This document shows, piece by piece, positions 22,301 to 31,990 of a stretch of 64,000 nt of DNA (the stretch's first letter is position 1; each line of letters starts with the position of its first letter). The notes under the pieces were generated by a model. It was not told where the DNA came from. It did no database searches and saw only the letters and a list, made by a program, of their open reading frames with translations. The position numbers and the translations under genes were made by a program. Origin of the DNA: Vitis vinifera (Eukaryota > Streptophyta > Magnoliopsida > Vitales > Vitaceae); NCBI RefSeq assembly GCF_030704535.1, contig NC_081813.1:6161001-6225000 (forward strand), read 5' to 3'.

Positions 22301-23355
22301 TTAGCCACAGTTTGAGAACCATTAGCTAAGGTAACAGTAGGTAAATCAGAGGTAGTAGTAATAGAGGAGAAAAGATCCTTATTACCAGATAGGTGATCAG
22401 ATGCTCCAGAATCTAGAATCCAGGGTCCAAGAGAAGATGTGTGGGTAAGGCAGGCAGAGGCATTACCAGGCTGGGCAACAGAGGCAATAGATGCCTGAGA
22501 TGTCTGAGATGCGGAGGAGCTCGGAGGCTGAGACAGCGGAGAATCAGAGGACTGGGCCATATGGGCAGTGCGAGGAGGTCTTCCATGTAACTGATAGCAA
22601 CGATCGCGAGTGTGGCCAAGTTTATTGCAATAGGTGCAATGAGGACGTTGGCCTCTACCTCGGGTACCACTGCGTCCTCCTCGAGAGGTAGTTTGAGAAA
22701 CTAACATAGAAGAATCTGAAGCGCTATCAGATGGCAAAGTCTGAGTGGACGAGATACGGAGGAAGCGAGCAAACACATCATCCAAGGACGGAACTGATGA
22801 ACTACCAAGAATCTGATCACGAATAGGCTCAAGATCCGGACGGAGGCCAATAAGAGTAAGGACCATGAAGAACTTGTCAAGCTGTGTTTGTTGAGCCCCA
22901 ACATCAGGAGTAAGAGGCATCACAGTCAAGAACTGCTCCTTAAGAGAGGCAATCTGACCAATATAAGTAGATAGATCCAAGTCCTGTTGGCTGAGATGGA
23001 CAATAGCAGAAGCCACCTTATAAAGACGCTGGATATCATTCGTGTATAATCCTTTGGCCTGAGTCCAAAATTTAAAACAAGTTTTATAGGCCTGAAGATG
23101 AAGAAGAATCCGGGGATCAACCGATTGCCATAATACACTACACAACTGTGCATCTATCTTCCTCCACTGTACGCGGTCAACCTCAGGGATATCTGCCTCC
23201 TGGGTAACCAAATGATCCTCATATCCTTGACCCATAAACCAAAGTTCAACAGAGGCAGACCAGGAGAGATAATTCTCACTGCCAACCAATTTCTCTGAGG
23301 TAATCAGAGGAGATCCAGAGAGAACAGACGTAAAGATCTGATTTTTGGTGGTCAT
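19315..23355 (-). CDS. Copia gag-pol polyprotein
   Basis: A single frame of about 1346 residues from the ATG at 23355; an in-frame GTG two codons earlier is not needed. Numbered from that GTG, domains in copia order are: gag UBN2-like region (SENYLSWSASVELWF, near 28-42); zinc knuckle CTYCNKLGHTRDRC at 242-255; aspartic protease WILDSGASDH near 314-323; GAG-pre-integrase (HNRLGHPSL); integrase with the DDE residues in HTDVWGP, RSDNAREY and NGVVERKNR; reverse transcriptase with YVDDIVITGSD; RNase H with TDADWAGS, SSAEAEYRA and CDNQAAL. Copia order (integrase before RT) is clear. No stop or frameshift is present. It supplies all activities for retrotransposition in cytoplasmic particles. Confidence 0.96.
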   Translation of the reverse strand: MTTKNQIFTSVLSGSPLITSEKLVGSENYLSWSASVELWFMGQGYEDHLVTQEADIPEVDRVQWRKIDAQLCSVLWQSVDPRILLHLQAYKTCFKFWTQAKGLYTNDIQRLYKVASAIVHLSQQDLDLSTYIGQIASLKEQFLTVMPLTPDVGAQQTQLDKFFMVLTLIGLRPDLEPIRDQILGSSSVPSLDDVFARFLRISSTQTLPSDSASDSSMLVSQTTSRGGRSGTRGRGQRPHCTYCNKLGHTRDRCYQLHGRPPRTAHMAQSSDSPLSQPPSSSASQTSQASIASVAQPGNASACLTHTSSLGPWILDSGASDHLSGNKDLFSSITTTSDLPTVTLANGSQTVAKGIGLALPLPSLPLTSVLYTPECPFNLISISKITRTLNCSITFSDKFVTLQDRSTGKTIGIGRESQGLYHLTSDSSPAVCISTDAPLLIHNRLGHPSLSKFQKMVPRFSTLSSLPCESCQLGKHTRVSFPKRLNNRAKSPFELVHTDVWGPCRTASTLGFQYFVTFIDDYSRCTWLFLMKNRAELFSIFQKFYTEIQTQFNISIRVLRSDNAREYFSAQFISFMSHHGILHQSSCAHTPQQNGVVERKNRHLVETARTLLLHSHVPFRFWGDAVLTACYLINRMPSSVLHDQIPHSLLFPDQPLYFLPPRVFGCTCFVHILTPGQDKLSAKAMKCLFLGYSRLQKGYRCYSLETHRYFISADVTFFEDSPFFSTTSESLPVSEVLPIPIVSPPDVMPPRPLQVYHRRPRVVAPLPFPEAPADSLPIPSASPAPALPSPNDLPIVVRKGTRSTRNPHPIYNFLSYHRLSSPYSAFVSAISSVSLPKSTHEALSHPGWRQAMVDEMAALHSNGTWDLVVLPSGKSTVGCRWVYAVKVGPDGQVDRLKARLVAKGYTQVYGSDYGDTFSPVAKIASVRLLLSMAAMCSWPLYQLDIKNAFLHGDLAEEVYMEQPPGFVAQGESGLVCRLRRSLYGLKQSPRAWFSRFSSVVQEFGMLRSTADHSVFYHHNSLGQCIYLVVYVDDIVITGSDQDGIQKLKQHLFTHFQTKDLGKLKYFLGIEIAQSSSGVVLSQRKYALDILEETGMLDCKPVDTPMDPNVKLVPGQGEPLGDPGRYRRLVGKLNYLTITRPDISFPVSVVSQFLQSPCDSHWDAVIRILRYIKSTPGQGVLYENRGHTQVVGYTDADWAGSPTDRRSTSGYCVFIGGNLISWKSKKQDVVARSSAEAEYRAMALATCELIWLRHLLQELRFGKDEQMKLICDNQAALHIASNPVFHERTKHIEVDCHFIREKIASGCVATSFVNSNDQLADIFTKSLRGPRIKYICNKLGAYDVYAPA

Positions 23356-23917
23356 ATTCACGTATTTGGATCGAAGAGAGCCCTAAGATGGGTTCAGATT
23401 TCGGCGGAGAGAGAAAAACAGTGAAACCACGGCTGTGAGAGGTGCAATCAATGGAGAAAAAAAGGTCGTGACGTGCCTGGAGAGGAAGAGAAGCAGCACC
23501 CAAGCCTCGGGGATGGAGGGGGAGCCCTGTCGGAGGTGGCCGGAATGGCAAGAAGGCCAAAAACAGGGAAAAAATGGAGATGCAGGGCTCGGGGAGGACT
23601 GCCGGAGGGCTAGAAGGCCAAGACGGCGCCGAACGAGCCTGGAGAGGTGTCGGAAGTGGCCGGAAAGTGGGCCACGCGCCGTCACGCGCCGGCGCGTGGG
23701 TGACAGGCCGGAGGAGAAGGGCGGCGCGTGGGGGCGCGTGAGATGCCGGTTGCCGGTGGGGTTTCCACTGGCGTGTAGATCAGCCTCCGGCGGTTCGGAA
23801 TATGTGGTCGTTTCCCGGAAAAAAGGTCGCCGGAAAATGTCGCCGGAAAAGGTTGCCGGCGTGATGGAGATCCGACGGCGATGAGGTTGAAAAAAAAAAA
23901 TTAGGTTTTCTCCTTTG
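23356..23917 (-). other. Copia untranslated leader
   Basis: About 560 bases between primer site and gag, rich in CCGG/GCCGGC words (CCGGCAACCTTTTCCGGCGA) and much more GC-rich than its surroundings. Open frames seen here on both strands are composition artefacts. The leader of the relative at 61123 keeps the same CCGGCAAC-TTTTCCGG phrases. Confidence 0.75.
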
Positions 23918-23929
23918 GCTCTGATACCA
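23918..23929 (-). other. Copia primer binding site (initiator Met tRNA)
   Basis: TGGTATCAGAGC on the minus strand, directly adjacent to the 5' LTR and complementary to the 3' end of plant initiator methionine tRNA. It is the start point of minus-strand DNA synthesis. Confidence 0.93.
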
Positions 23930-24093
23930 TGTTGAGAGAGAGAGAGAGAGAGGAGAAAAACCTTATTCATTCATTGTAATCTCTACTTACAATTGAGAGA
24001 TATATATATACAAGGCTAGGAGTCCTAACTACCATACATGTGACCTATATTAACAAGGAAAGATAGTATACTATACATACATTATATTCAACA
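23930..24093 (-). repeat. Copia 5' LTR
   Basis: A 164-bp LTR identical to 19144-19307. It would carry the element's promoter; a (TA)n-rich GAGATATATATATACA stretch inside may act as the TATA region. Confidence 0.95.
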
Positions 24094-24340
24094 AGGTGGG
24101 TGATGGGAGGTGCGTAAGACTTTGGCATGATTTATGGTGTGGTGGAGTTGTTCTAAGAGAATCTTTTCCCACATTATTATCCATTGCAAGTTCAAAAGAT
24201 GTTTGGGTTGCCAACGTTTGAGAAGTGGTAAGAGATGGTAAATATTGGAATACTTGTTTTTCAAGGAATTTCCATGATCTGAGTTGACTATCATGGAGCC
24301 TTTTCTTTAACAAATTCAAAAAGTGACGGTAACAAGGAAC
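24094..24340 (+). pseudogene. LINE fragment 3, right part
   Basis: This continues the LINE sequence cut at 19143: reading KVGDGRCVRLWHDLW, then FPTLLSIASSKDVWVANV, as in the linker between the RT and zf-RVT domains of plant L1 elements. It fades out near 24340. It is the insertion site of the copia, so it is older than the copia. Confidence 0.65.
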
Positions 24341-25848
24341 TATGAGGATAGGTCGATAAGGAAAGGCTCAAACACAGTTATACACATTAATGAACTTGCA
24401 TGATCTGGAGTTGACTTTGCATAAGCATCTAGCATTGATTTTCATAGTTCATTATATAATGTAATCATATATACAGTTATCCACATTAATGAAAAAGAGA
24501 ATAATAAAGAACTCTACTCTTTTTTATCATATACTAACTAAGCACATTATTCCATCTGCCCACCTCTGTGTAGGAATCAAACTTCCCATGTAGAACAATT
24601 TTTGCTCACAGAAGTAGATGTATTACATTTGTAAGACCTTTGTATGCCAGTACCTAGCATTTATAACGCAGAACAAGAAACTACAGAACACTTTTTCCTG
24701 AGGTGGTTCAAATTTACACCTGCATTAAATGGACTCCTCAAAATGGGACGGAAGTCGCATCAGACAGAACACATTATAAATAAGGTATGGGAGGAATAGT
24801 CACTACCAAACATGAATCCCATAGGCATGTCCTACAAAATAAGACATCAAATAGGTTTTACCCCAAACTTTGCAATGATAAAATCTTGACCATTCCATTT
24901 TTGGTTTTTTTTTTTTTGTGTGTGTGCATGAATAGACAAAATAAGCGATGTTTCACATAGGCCGCAATAGAAATTCTGCAATACAGAACTCAAGTTACAT
25001 GTTTATCTTTAACTCTAGCTTTGCCTAAAATGTTTAACACCTCCTTTAATAGAGAAGGAAAGGAAAGTCAGAAAAGCCAGAAGAAGTTTTTTCTTTTTTC
25101 ATTCTTTGGAACCCAATAAAACAAAAACCTTGATCTAGCTGTTCCTAGTACAATCATTTGGTCACATTAATGCGACCACATTATCTGGGAATCAAAACAA
25201 CATATAAGATACATGGATATTATTTTCCGTAAATTTCCTCAGTTTTCTTAGAAAACATATATTTATATAGGACTGTCTCCAATACAAATTGAATGAAACT
25301 TTTACATTTAGCATCATCATCCAATATTAATTCACCATAGCCCTAGACAGTCCTGCATGTTTTGTTTAACAGATTTTTATTAGTCGCCCATGGAAGAACC
25401 TACATGAGTCATTTAGGGGGGGTCCATCACAATAACACAAAACCCAATAAAATTAATGAAGTCCTAAAAGAACAGGTTCTCATATCCACTACTGATTCTA
25501 TTATCCATGAATGCAACAAGCAGAGAAGATAGTCTTTCAACTTAGGATCGGACAGTTGAGCTCCCTCAAAAACTCTACCAACAGTCTAAACATAAAGAGA
25601 TCATCCCATAAATCTTTCTTCTATTTTTCCTAACAAATTTATCATGCCATCTCAATAAGCCTCCATACCATCAGCAACAAAACCAAACAACTCCCAGTAC
25701 AAAAACCAAAACCAAAGATTTAAAAGTGCAAGACACCATCGTATACCCGAAACCTTTTTCCATGTTCAGAAAGAAAGCAAAACTCATCATCTAACATTGA
25801 GGTGCATATCATCCTAAATCTTTATGTGAATAACTCATGTATGGCTAA
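24341..25848. other. Intronic sequence of the racemase gene
   Basis: No coding frame or clear repeat. Moderately AT-rich, less degenerate than the spacers outside genes. I see nothing more specific. Confidence 0.4.
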
Positions 25849-26160
25849 TTTTTTTTTTTTTTTTTTTTTTGATAAGTAGACGCACAAAAAAAATATATTA
25901 AAAGAAAGGAGGTCTTAAGGCTGACCCAAAGCATACAGGGGGTATACAAGAGGGGCCAAAAAGCAAGAACAAAAAGAAGACAGGATACAAAAAATCACCA
26001 ACCCTCATCTAGAACCCAACCGATCAAAAAAGCTGACTAAAGGAAAAGGTCCTTCATCTACAATCGACTTAGTCCAAAACCAAAAATTACATACAAAATA
26101 CATCTGACAGTACGAACGATCATGCCCTACAAAATTAGTATAGAACTTCCAAACTTAGAA
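25849..26160 (-). mobile_element. Poly-T-led retroposon fragment (reverse-oriented LINE/SINE 3' end)
   Basis: A run of 22 T at 25849-25870 is followed by GATAAGTAGACGCAC, the look of the 3' end of a plant LINE or SINE inserted in reverse (minus strand ends ...CTTATC then poly-A). About 280 bases after it are of different texture from the intron, with no open frame. The family is not identified and the right boundary is a guess. Confidence 0.4.
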
Positions 26161-26217
26161 ATCAAAACCTAAGGACCATGAGGGTATAGCATAGTAGCAC
26201 ATTTTACCACTAACATA

Positions 26218-26298
26218 TTATGTGTGTGTATAAAATAAGAGTACTTGTAAAAAGCGATTATGTGTGTGTATAAAATAAAAGAGTACTTGTAAAATAAA
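26218..26298. repeat. 41-bp tandem duplication
   Basis: TTATGTGTGTGTATAAAATA with GAGTACTTGTAAAA occurs twice in direct succession with small differences. It is a local duplication inside the racemase intron. Confidence 0.7.
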
Positions 26299-26676
26299 AT
26301 GAAGCAATTGCTTTTGGGGGCTGGTTAGGTTGGCCAGTTATGTTTTCTAGCTTCATCTATGCATACTTTATTAGCAGTAACACCTGCTCCTATAACTTCA
26401 TTTGTATCTTATAATAGCATTTTGGACCTGATCTAAATAGTAAAATGAAATTTGCAGGCAACTTCACTAGCATCTTTTACAATTGATTTCTCTATCAAGG
26501 CATTAAGAAACCCAGAGCTGTAAAAGGTGATTATCCCGCTTTCAAGTTATGACCTGCTTTCTCAATGAGCAAAAATAAAATTCTCAGAGTATTCACATTT
26601 CAGAGCATATCCTGAGCATATTTGTGGGGCAAGAAATCTGAATTGAAGCAGTACGTCAGTTACTAAATGAAATTAC

Positions 26677-27402
26677 CTCTCTCTGGAGTTTCTCCTGATA
26701 AAATCCCGCTGTCAAAGTTGCATTTGTGGCAAGAACCCCAATCCGTAAAGGACTCCCAGCTTCAAGTGGCTTCAACTTTGCATTCTTGAGCTCCCTAGCA
26801 ACACACTCACCCATATGAAGGAAAGGAACAGAAGATCCCCTAGAAATCTCATCATGCCAAGAATGTGAAATATGGCAAGGCATTACTATGCATTGAACTC
26901 CTGAACGCTCAAGAAAAGCCCTCTTACTTTGCAGATTCCCCACGATTGGTGTATGATCCATTCTGCTACTTTCTCTTTTAGTACTCAGTAGAGGAAAATG
27001 ACTTCTTTCATGGGATAAAAGTTGCTTGTTTAACACTGGATCAGAACACAGAACAAAAGGAAGACTATCTCCTCCATCTTTCGAGCTCCATTGAACTAGT
27101 TTCTTCAAGAAATTTAGAGTTGAATCAACCGATACCCCTCCAATAATACCAACAGTTGTTGCTTGATTGATGAACAAACTAGCAGAATCACTGTTTGTTG
27201 AAGCTGCATCTGAACCAGAACTATTCTTTGATTCAGGCAAATTGCCACTCTCATCAGTTTGTAAGAGAGTGGAAGATGGGGGTACCGCTAGAATTGGATT
27301 TTTCATTGTTCTATGGAGGATTCTATGCTTATGTACATTGCCCATCATATGTGATGGGTATTTCAATGAGTGGAAAGACATTGCCATGCTTCCATCAAAC
27401 AT
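26677..27402 (-). CDS. Asp/Glu racemase family protein, exon 1 (N-terminal part)
   Basis: 242 codons from the ATG at 27402; a GTG-led extension to 27426 is probably 5' UTR, since TTTTCAG at 27426 looks like an acceptor. The product belongs to the aspartate/glutamate/hydantoin racemase superfamily, whose members interconvert L- and D-amino acids or related acids using two cysteines. Residues 1-80 are Ser- and basic-rich and may be a plastid transit peptide (inference). The fold starts at TVGIIGGVSVDSTLNFLKKL (83-102). The first catalytic region is CIVMPCHISHSW, with Cys176 in the MPC motif; HMGECV and RIGVLATNATLTAGFY follow, as in plant homologues. The exon ends GAG before GTAATT and joins exon 2 at 15218 in phase 0. 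The second catalytic Cys seems absent (exon 2), so racemase activity is not assured. Confidence 0.88.
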
Positions 27403-28235
27403 CTCGTTAAGTGAAAAACCCACCACTGAAAATCCTCACAACTTTGTATGGGTTTTCAAACTTCACAGCCTATGAATTAAAAGCTGCCATTAAAACCCCA
27501 AAATGAAACCACGGCCACAAATCCCCCACTCTCCACTGAAACCCACCACTCAAAACTGGAAGCATTCAAAAATTTTCAAATTTCAGCATACAATACCAAA
27601 AGATTTTAAATTAGAAACCCAAAAAAAATGATCGGCCTCTAAAAAGAAAAAGCGAAAACATTAAAAAAATTTCTAGTTCCTTCCCTAAAACCCCAAAGTC
27701 AATCTGGGATTCTAAATTAGATACCCTAGAATTCAATACCCACCCTTAAAGTGAGCAAATATCCAAATCAGCTCCAAAACCCCAACTTCATCTGGAGCTC
27801 TAAATCAGAGACCCTAAAAGCAAAATCCCACCTCCCAAAACCAGCAAATTTTTGGAAATTTTGGGATTCTGAATCACGGACCCCACAAAAACAAAAACCC
27901 ACCTCCAGAAACCCAAACCGTTTAGTTGGCTTTCTGAATACCCGGTTCCTCCAGAGACGGCATGGCTAAGCATGGCGATTCAAGAATTCTCTCTATATTT
28001 CAGACCCAAAAGCAAAACCCACCCCTAAACCCCTTAAAAGCATCAAAATCTAAATTCTCACTAACAAGTGGGATTGATTAAAGAAAGGGAAGAACATACA
28101 AGGTAACCTAAACTGTATTCACATATATGAACCAATTCATTGGATTCGGTAAGAGTCTTTGTCGCATTTTCCCTCCTTTCTCACCTTTTTTCACCACATG
28201 TAAGTTGGGAGTTTTCAGTTTTGATAATTGTACAG
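27403..28235. other. 5' region of the racemase gene
   Basis: This is the promoter and 5' UTR side of the minus-strand gene. The sequence is C/A-rich on the + strand with many AAACCC/CCAAAA words and no convincing frame. A 5' UTR intron is possible because of the acceptor-like TTTTCAG at 27426, but the donor cannot be fixed. Confidence 0.4.
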
Positions 28236-29230
28236 TGAATTTAAAATTAATTTTTTAAAATACAATACATTCAAAAAAAATTTCATATCTATAGTACTTT
28301 TTATCACCTTACATCATTTTTATATCAATGATACATGTTCAAAAAAATTGAATTTACATCAAAATTATTTCTTCAAAAGACATATTTTACAATTCTATAA
28401 AATCGAATTTATATTAAAAATATCTATTAAAAAAATATTTTTCATGATTTTTATATCAGTTATATAGTGAAAATTTTGAATTTATATTAAAGACATCTCC
28501 TTAAAAGACATATTCTATAATTTTACAAAATTAAATTTATATTAAAGGTGTCTCTTCAATATATACTTCTAATAATTCTCATATTAGTCATTCATTAAAA
28601 TAATTGAATATATATAAAAGGTATCAAAGACATCTTCCATAATTCTATAAAATTAAATTTACATTTTAAAAGTTTTCCTTCACAAGACTTTTAGTATAAA
28701 TTTAATTTTTTTGATAGGTGACTAATATAAAAATTATGGAAGGTGTTTTTTCAAAAGATACATTTAGTATAAATTCAATTTTGTGGAATTGTAAAAACGT
28801 CTTCAATGTAAATTCAAATTTTTTTCACTATTCGGCTGATATGAAAATTGTGAAAAACTTTTAGTATAAATTTAATTTTATGGTATTATGGAAAGGATAT
28901 TTCTTTAGTATAAATTCAATTTTTTTTTTTTTAACATGTATGACTAATAAAAAAAAAGTTATGAAAAAGTGTCTTTTGAAGAAGTACCTTAATAAATTCA
29001 ATTTTATGAAATTATGAAAAAGTATCTTTTGAATTAGAATAAATTCTTATAGAATTATGAAAAAATGTCTTTTGAAGAAATATATTTAATATAAATTTAA
29101 TTTTATAAAATTATGGAAACTGTCTCTCAAGAAACACCTTTAGTGTAAATTCAAATTTTATTTTTTTTAACATGTATAGTTGATATAAAAAATATGAAAG
29201 ATGTCTCTTCAAGAAACATCTTTCAAAGTA
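28236..29230. repeat. Long imperfect inverted repeat (foldback) built of short repeated units
   Basis: The left arm (about 28260-28685) repeats units such as AAATTGAATTTACAT.AAA with TCTTCAAAAGACAT; the right arm (about 28690-29225) repeats the reverse complement, e.g. GTCTTTTGAAGAA with TTTAGTATAAATTCAATTT. The outer segment at about 28310-28350, ending ATACATGTTCAAAAAAATTG, matches the complement of TTTTAACATGTATAGTTGAT near 29165. Arms of about 450-500 bp meet with almost no spacer near 28685. A transcript would fold into a long hairpin. No terminal duplication or protein frame was found. It could be a foldback transposon or an inverted array formed by duplication. Confidence 0.7.
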
Positions 29231-30289
29231 ACAAAAAATACGATAGATTTATTAATAGTTTTATAACTACCATATTTTAAGAAATTTGTTTTCAAACTAC
29301 CATTTTTTAAGAATTATTTTTTAAACTAGGTGTAGAAGTTAAAAAAAGCCCATGTAAGTTGTGACTTCTAACACCATTGAAAAATAAATAAATAAAAATT
29401 AAATAAAACGGAAAGTTTGACAAACAACTATGTCCGCTGTTTATTATATCTTCTTTATTTTCATACACTTCACGTTCCACATGAAGAATGATTTTTTCAA
29501 GAAAGAAATTACTATTAGGCTATGTTTCCTACAAATACTATGAAAATATGAAAGAAAATAATTTTTTGAATTTAATTTATTTTTTTCTTTCTTTTAATTA
29601 TTTCTTTATATTTTCTTTCAAATTTTTCAAAAATCAAATATAACTATAATACAATAATATGCATACCTTTCAAATTACTATTATTATGAATTACATTTCT
29701 AAACATCCTTAAAAACGTCTAGAACTATATTTTCTCGGGTGTTTAAAATTATATTGTCAAACATATTTTTGACGTCTAGCCTTAAAAGTAAAGACACTAT
29801 AAAATAAATAAAAAAGTATTTCATTTTCCTTCCATTTTTTTTTAAATTTCTCATTTGTAAAACACTTCTAAATCATTTCTAGGTTTTTTATTATGTTTAT
29901 AATAAATTCTTAATCACAATTTACAAAAATCATTAGCCCTAAAATATGTTATGTGATATTTTATGGATATTTGTTTTTTTTCTCAAGTGATATGATTTAG
30001 AATTGTATTGTTTATATTCTCTTTGCTTCTCTTGGCTTTGTTAACATATAGTTGCAACATTAAATTCTTAAATTTTAAGTCATTTCAAAACATAAGTAAT
30101 ATAAAATAATAATAATAGTAACTCAAGTGTATGTTTGGATACACTTTTTGTGTTTTATTTTTAAAAGAAAAAAAATTTCTATATCAGAATAAAACATCTT
30201 ATTCAAAAATGTAAACTTACTATATATCTCTAAAAATAACTTTCATAAATTTTAAAATTTGAAGTAATAAAAATCACGTAAGAAAGGGC
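29231..30289. other. AT-rich spacer
   Basis: No gene. A fragment starting GGCTATGTTTCCTACAAATA near 29519 resembles MITE ends, and GTATGTTTGGATACACTTTTT near 30131 is a partial copy of the TTTGGATACACTTT family. Otherwise nothing is seen. Confidence 0.45.
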
Positions 30290-31990
30290 ATTATGAGAGA
30301 AATTATCGAAAGCATAAAGGAAAAAAAAATTCTAATTCTAGTGATACAACAGTTGCAAAAGAAAATTCAAATGTTGCAAATGTCCTTCATTTATTGTTAG
30401 TAACGTAGATAATAAGTGCCTCCCAATAGGAATTGCTTTAGTACCAACTAACTTATTGATGGTGGAAAGGTTCTTATGGAACCAATGTGACTTGTAAGGT
30501 TGTTAGAATGGACACAATTTCAATTAAGAAGCATGATAACATAATAAAAACATAAATTAATTTAAGGTATATTTTAAAGTTGAAGAAAATTTTTATTTCT
30601 ATGGGTGCATCTTATTCCAATGGATGCACATATAAAGTGGAAGGTAGAGTTATGAGAACCTCAAAGGATTCTCTTGTTGTGATGAAAAAACAAAAAATTA
30701 ATGATCTTCGTACATTGCAAGGGAGCATGGTTACATTATGCAACTATAGTTTGAACCTTGGAATCAATTTTAAAAACTATCACATAATGGCATATGCAGC
30801 TTGGGCAAATAAGTGAGAAATGGTTGACAATTTTGAGTAAATGAGGTTTATTTGGTGGACAAAAATTGGAGAATTGAAATTTTGTGAGCATTGTGTGTTT
30901 GAGAAATAATGTAGAGTTAAATGTAGCTATTCAAAAAACTAAAGGTACTTTGGAGTATGTCCGTTTAGATCTTAATCTAAAAAGTCCCTCTCAAAGGATA
31001 TTATACAGTGGTGGAAGATGTATGTTGATTTTCATTGATGATTACTCTAGAAAAGATTGTGTGTATATCTTGAAATATAAGAATGATATCTTCAAAAAGC
31101 TCAAGAAACGGAAAGTTGTGATTGAAAAGCATATAAGAAAAACAAATCAAATGTTTAGGAATTGACAATGACATAGAATTCTATAGGAAAAGGTTTAATG
31201 AGTTTTGTAAGAATAAAGGTATTGTTAGACACTGCATAATTAGACATACTTCAAAGTAGAATGGTATTACAGAATATATGAACAAAACTCTTTTAGAAAG
31301 ATCATGATGTATGCGCCTTTTTTTTTAATGCAATCAAAAGAGATTTAAGGTGAAACAATTAATTCAACTTGTTATCTTATAAATAGATTTCTTTCAATTT
31401 CTATTAACCATAGAACTATTTGCATAGATATGGTATGGTTCTCATGCTTATTGTGTAAATTAAGAATTTTTAGTTGTCATATTTATGTTCATGTAAACGA
31501 AGGTAAGTCAGAACCAAAGACAAGGAAATGCATATTTTTATAATATAGATGGTGCAAAAGAGTATAAGTTATGGTGCTCAAATTCAAAATCCACCAATTT
31601 TTTTATTAATAGGGATGTGACTTTTGATGAGTTTGCAATGTTGTTATATGAGAAACAATTTGATATAAAAACAACCTCGATGTGAGAGAAAAGGTAAAAT
31701 TTGAGTCTAAAACATTAGAAACAATAGAAATGTAGCTTTAGTAAAGTTAAATAAAAAAGGGTGCATTATATTGATAATACAAAAATATATTGCTTGAACA
31801 ATAATATAGTTTGACCAAAAACAAAACGAGGAGGTAAATTAAATCGCCTCAAAGCTATACTAGTGATGATTTTGTTACCTATGCACTTAGTGTAACAAAT
31901 ATTAATGAAAAGATTAATGAAGTGGAAAGTCCAATGAATATGACTTCTAAATTTGTTCCTATATTTAAGTTTGAGTGTAGAGCAAACCGA
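30290..31990 (+). pseudogene. Decayed Ty1/copia (Tnt1-like) pol fragment
   Basis: Broken translation shows copia domains in order: GAG-pre-integrase text (ISMGASYSNGCTYKVEG then LVVMKKQKINDLRTLQGS, near 30592-30750), KFCEHCVFEK near 30880, integrase FIDDYSRKDCVYILKYKN near 31028-31085, then TDN-equivalent and NKGIVRH text near 31160-31240, and a TRKCIFL segment near 31520. Stops and frameshifts are frequent. No protease or complete reverse transcriptase remains and I see no LTR pair. It is a different lineage from the copia at 19144. Confidence 0.8.

Larger units (their letters stand above)
19144..24093 (-). mobile_element. Complete Ty1/copia LTR retrotransposon with identical LTRs
   Basis: A 4950-bp element on the minus strand. 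The two 164-bp LTRs (19144-19307 and 23930-24093) start TGTTGAGAGAG and end TATTCAACA, and I find no difference between them, including nine AG units in each. AGGTG flanks both sides (19139-19143 and 24094-24098). The primer site is TGGTATCAGAGC next to the 5' LTR, the polypurine tract GAGGGGGAG abuts the 3' LTR, and the single gag-pol frame is open. Identical LTRs, intact frame and clean target duplication indicate a recent insertion that may still be mobile. It sits inside LINE fragment 3, within the racemase intron, in the sense direction of the host gene. Confidence 0.96.
15219..26676 (-). other. 11.46 kb intron of the racemase gene, filled with retroelements
   Basis: The donor is GAG followed by GTAATT at 26676 and the acceptor is TGCAG at 15219 (minus strand). 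The phase-0 join restores a continuous family-typical protein, which supports the intron despite its size. Contents, in + coordinates: LINE fragment 15615-16520, LINE fragment 17040-19055, a third LINE piece split by the complete copia 19144-24093, and a poly-T retroposon near 25849. The copia lies in the same transcriptional sense as the host gene, the LINE pieces in antisense. Confidence 0.8.

Noticed and set aside
23918-23929. tRNA gene fragment (GCTCTGATACCA)
   Set aside because: It is the retrotransposon primer site next to the LTR, not part of a tRNA gene. No tRNA or rRNA gene was seen in the window.
23383-23970. 195- and 149-codon frames on opposite strands
   Set aside because: They lie in the GC-rich copia leader and LTR edge; the leader is non-coding in this family.
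27403-27426. N-terminal extension of the racemase starting at GTG
   Set aside because: Plant nuclear genes start at ATG; the first ATG is 27402, and TTTTCAG at 27426 looks like a splice acceptor.
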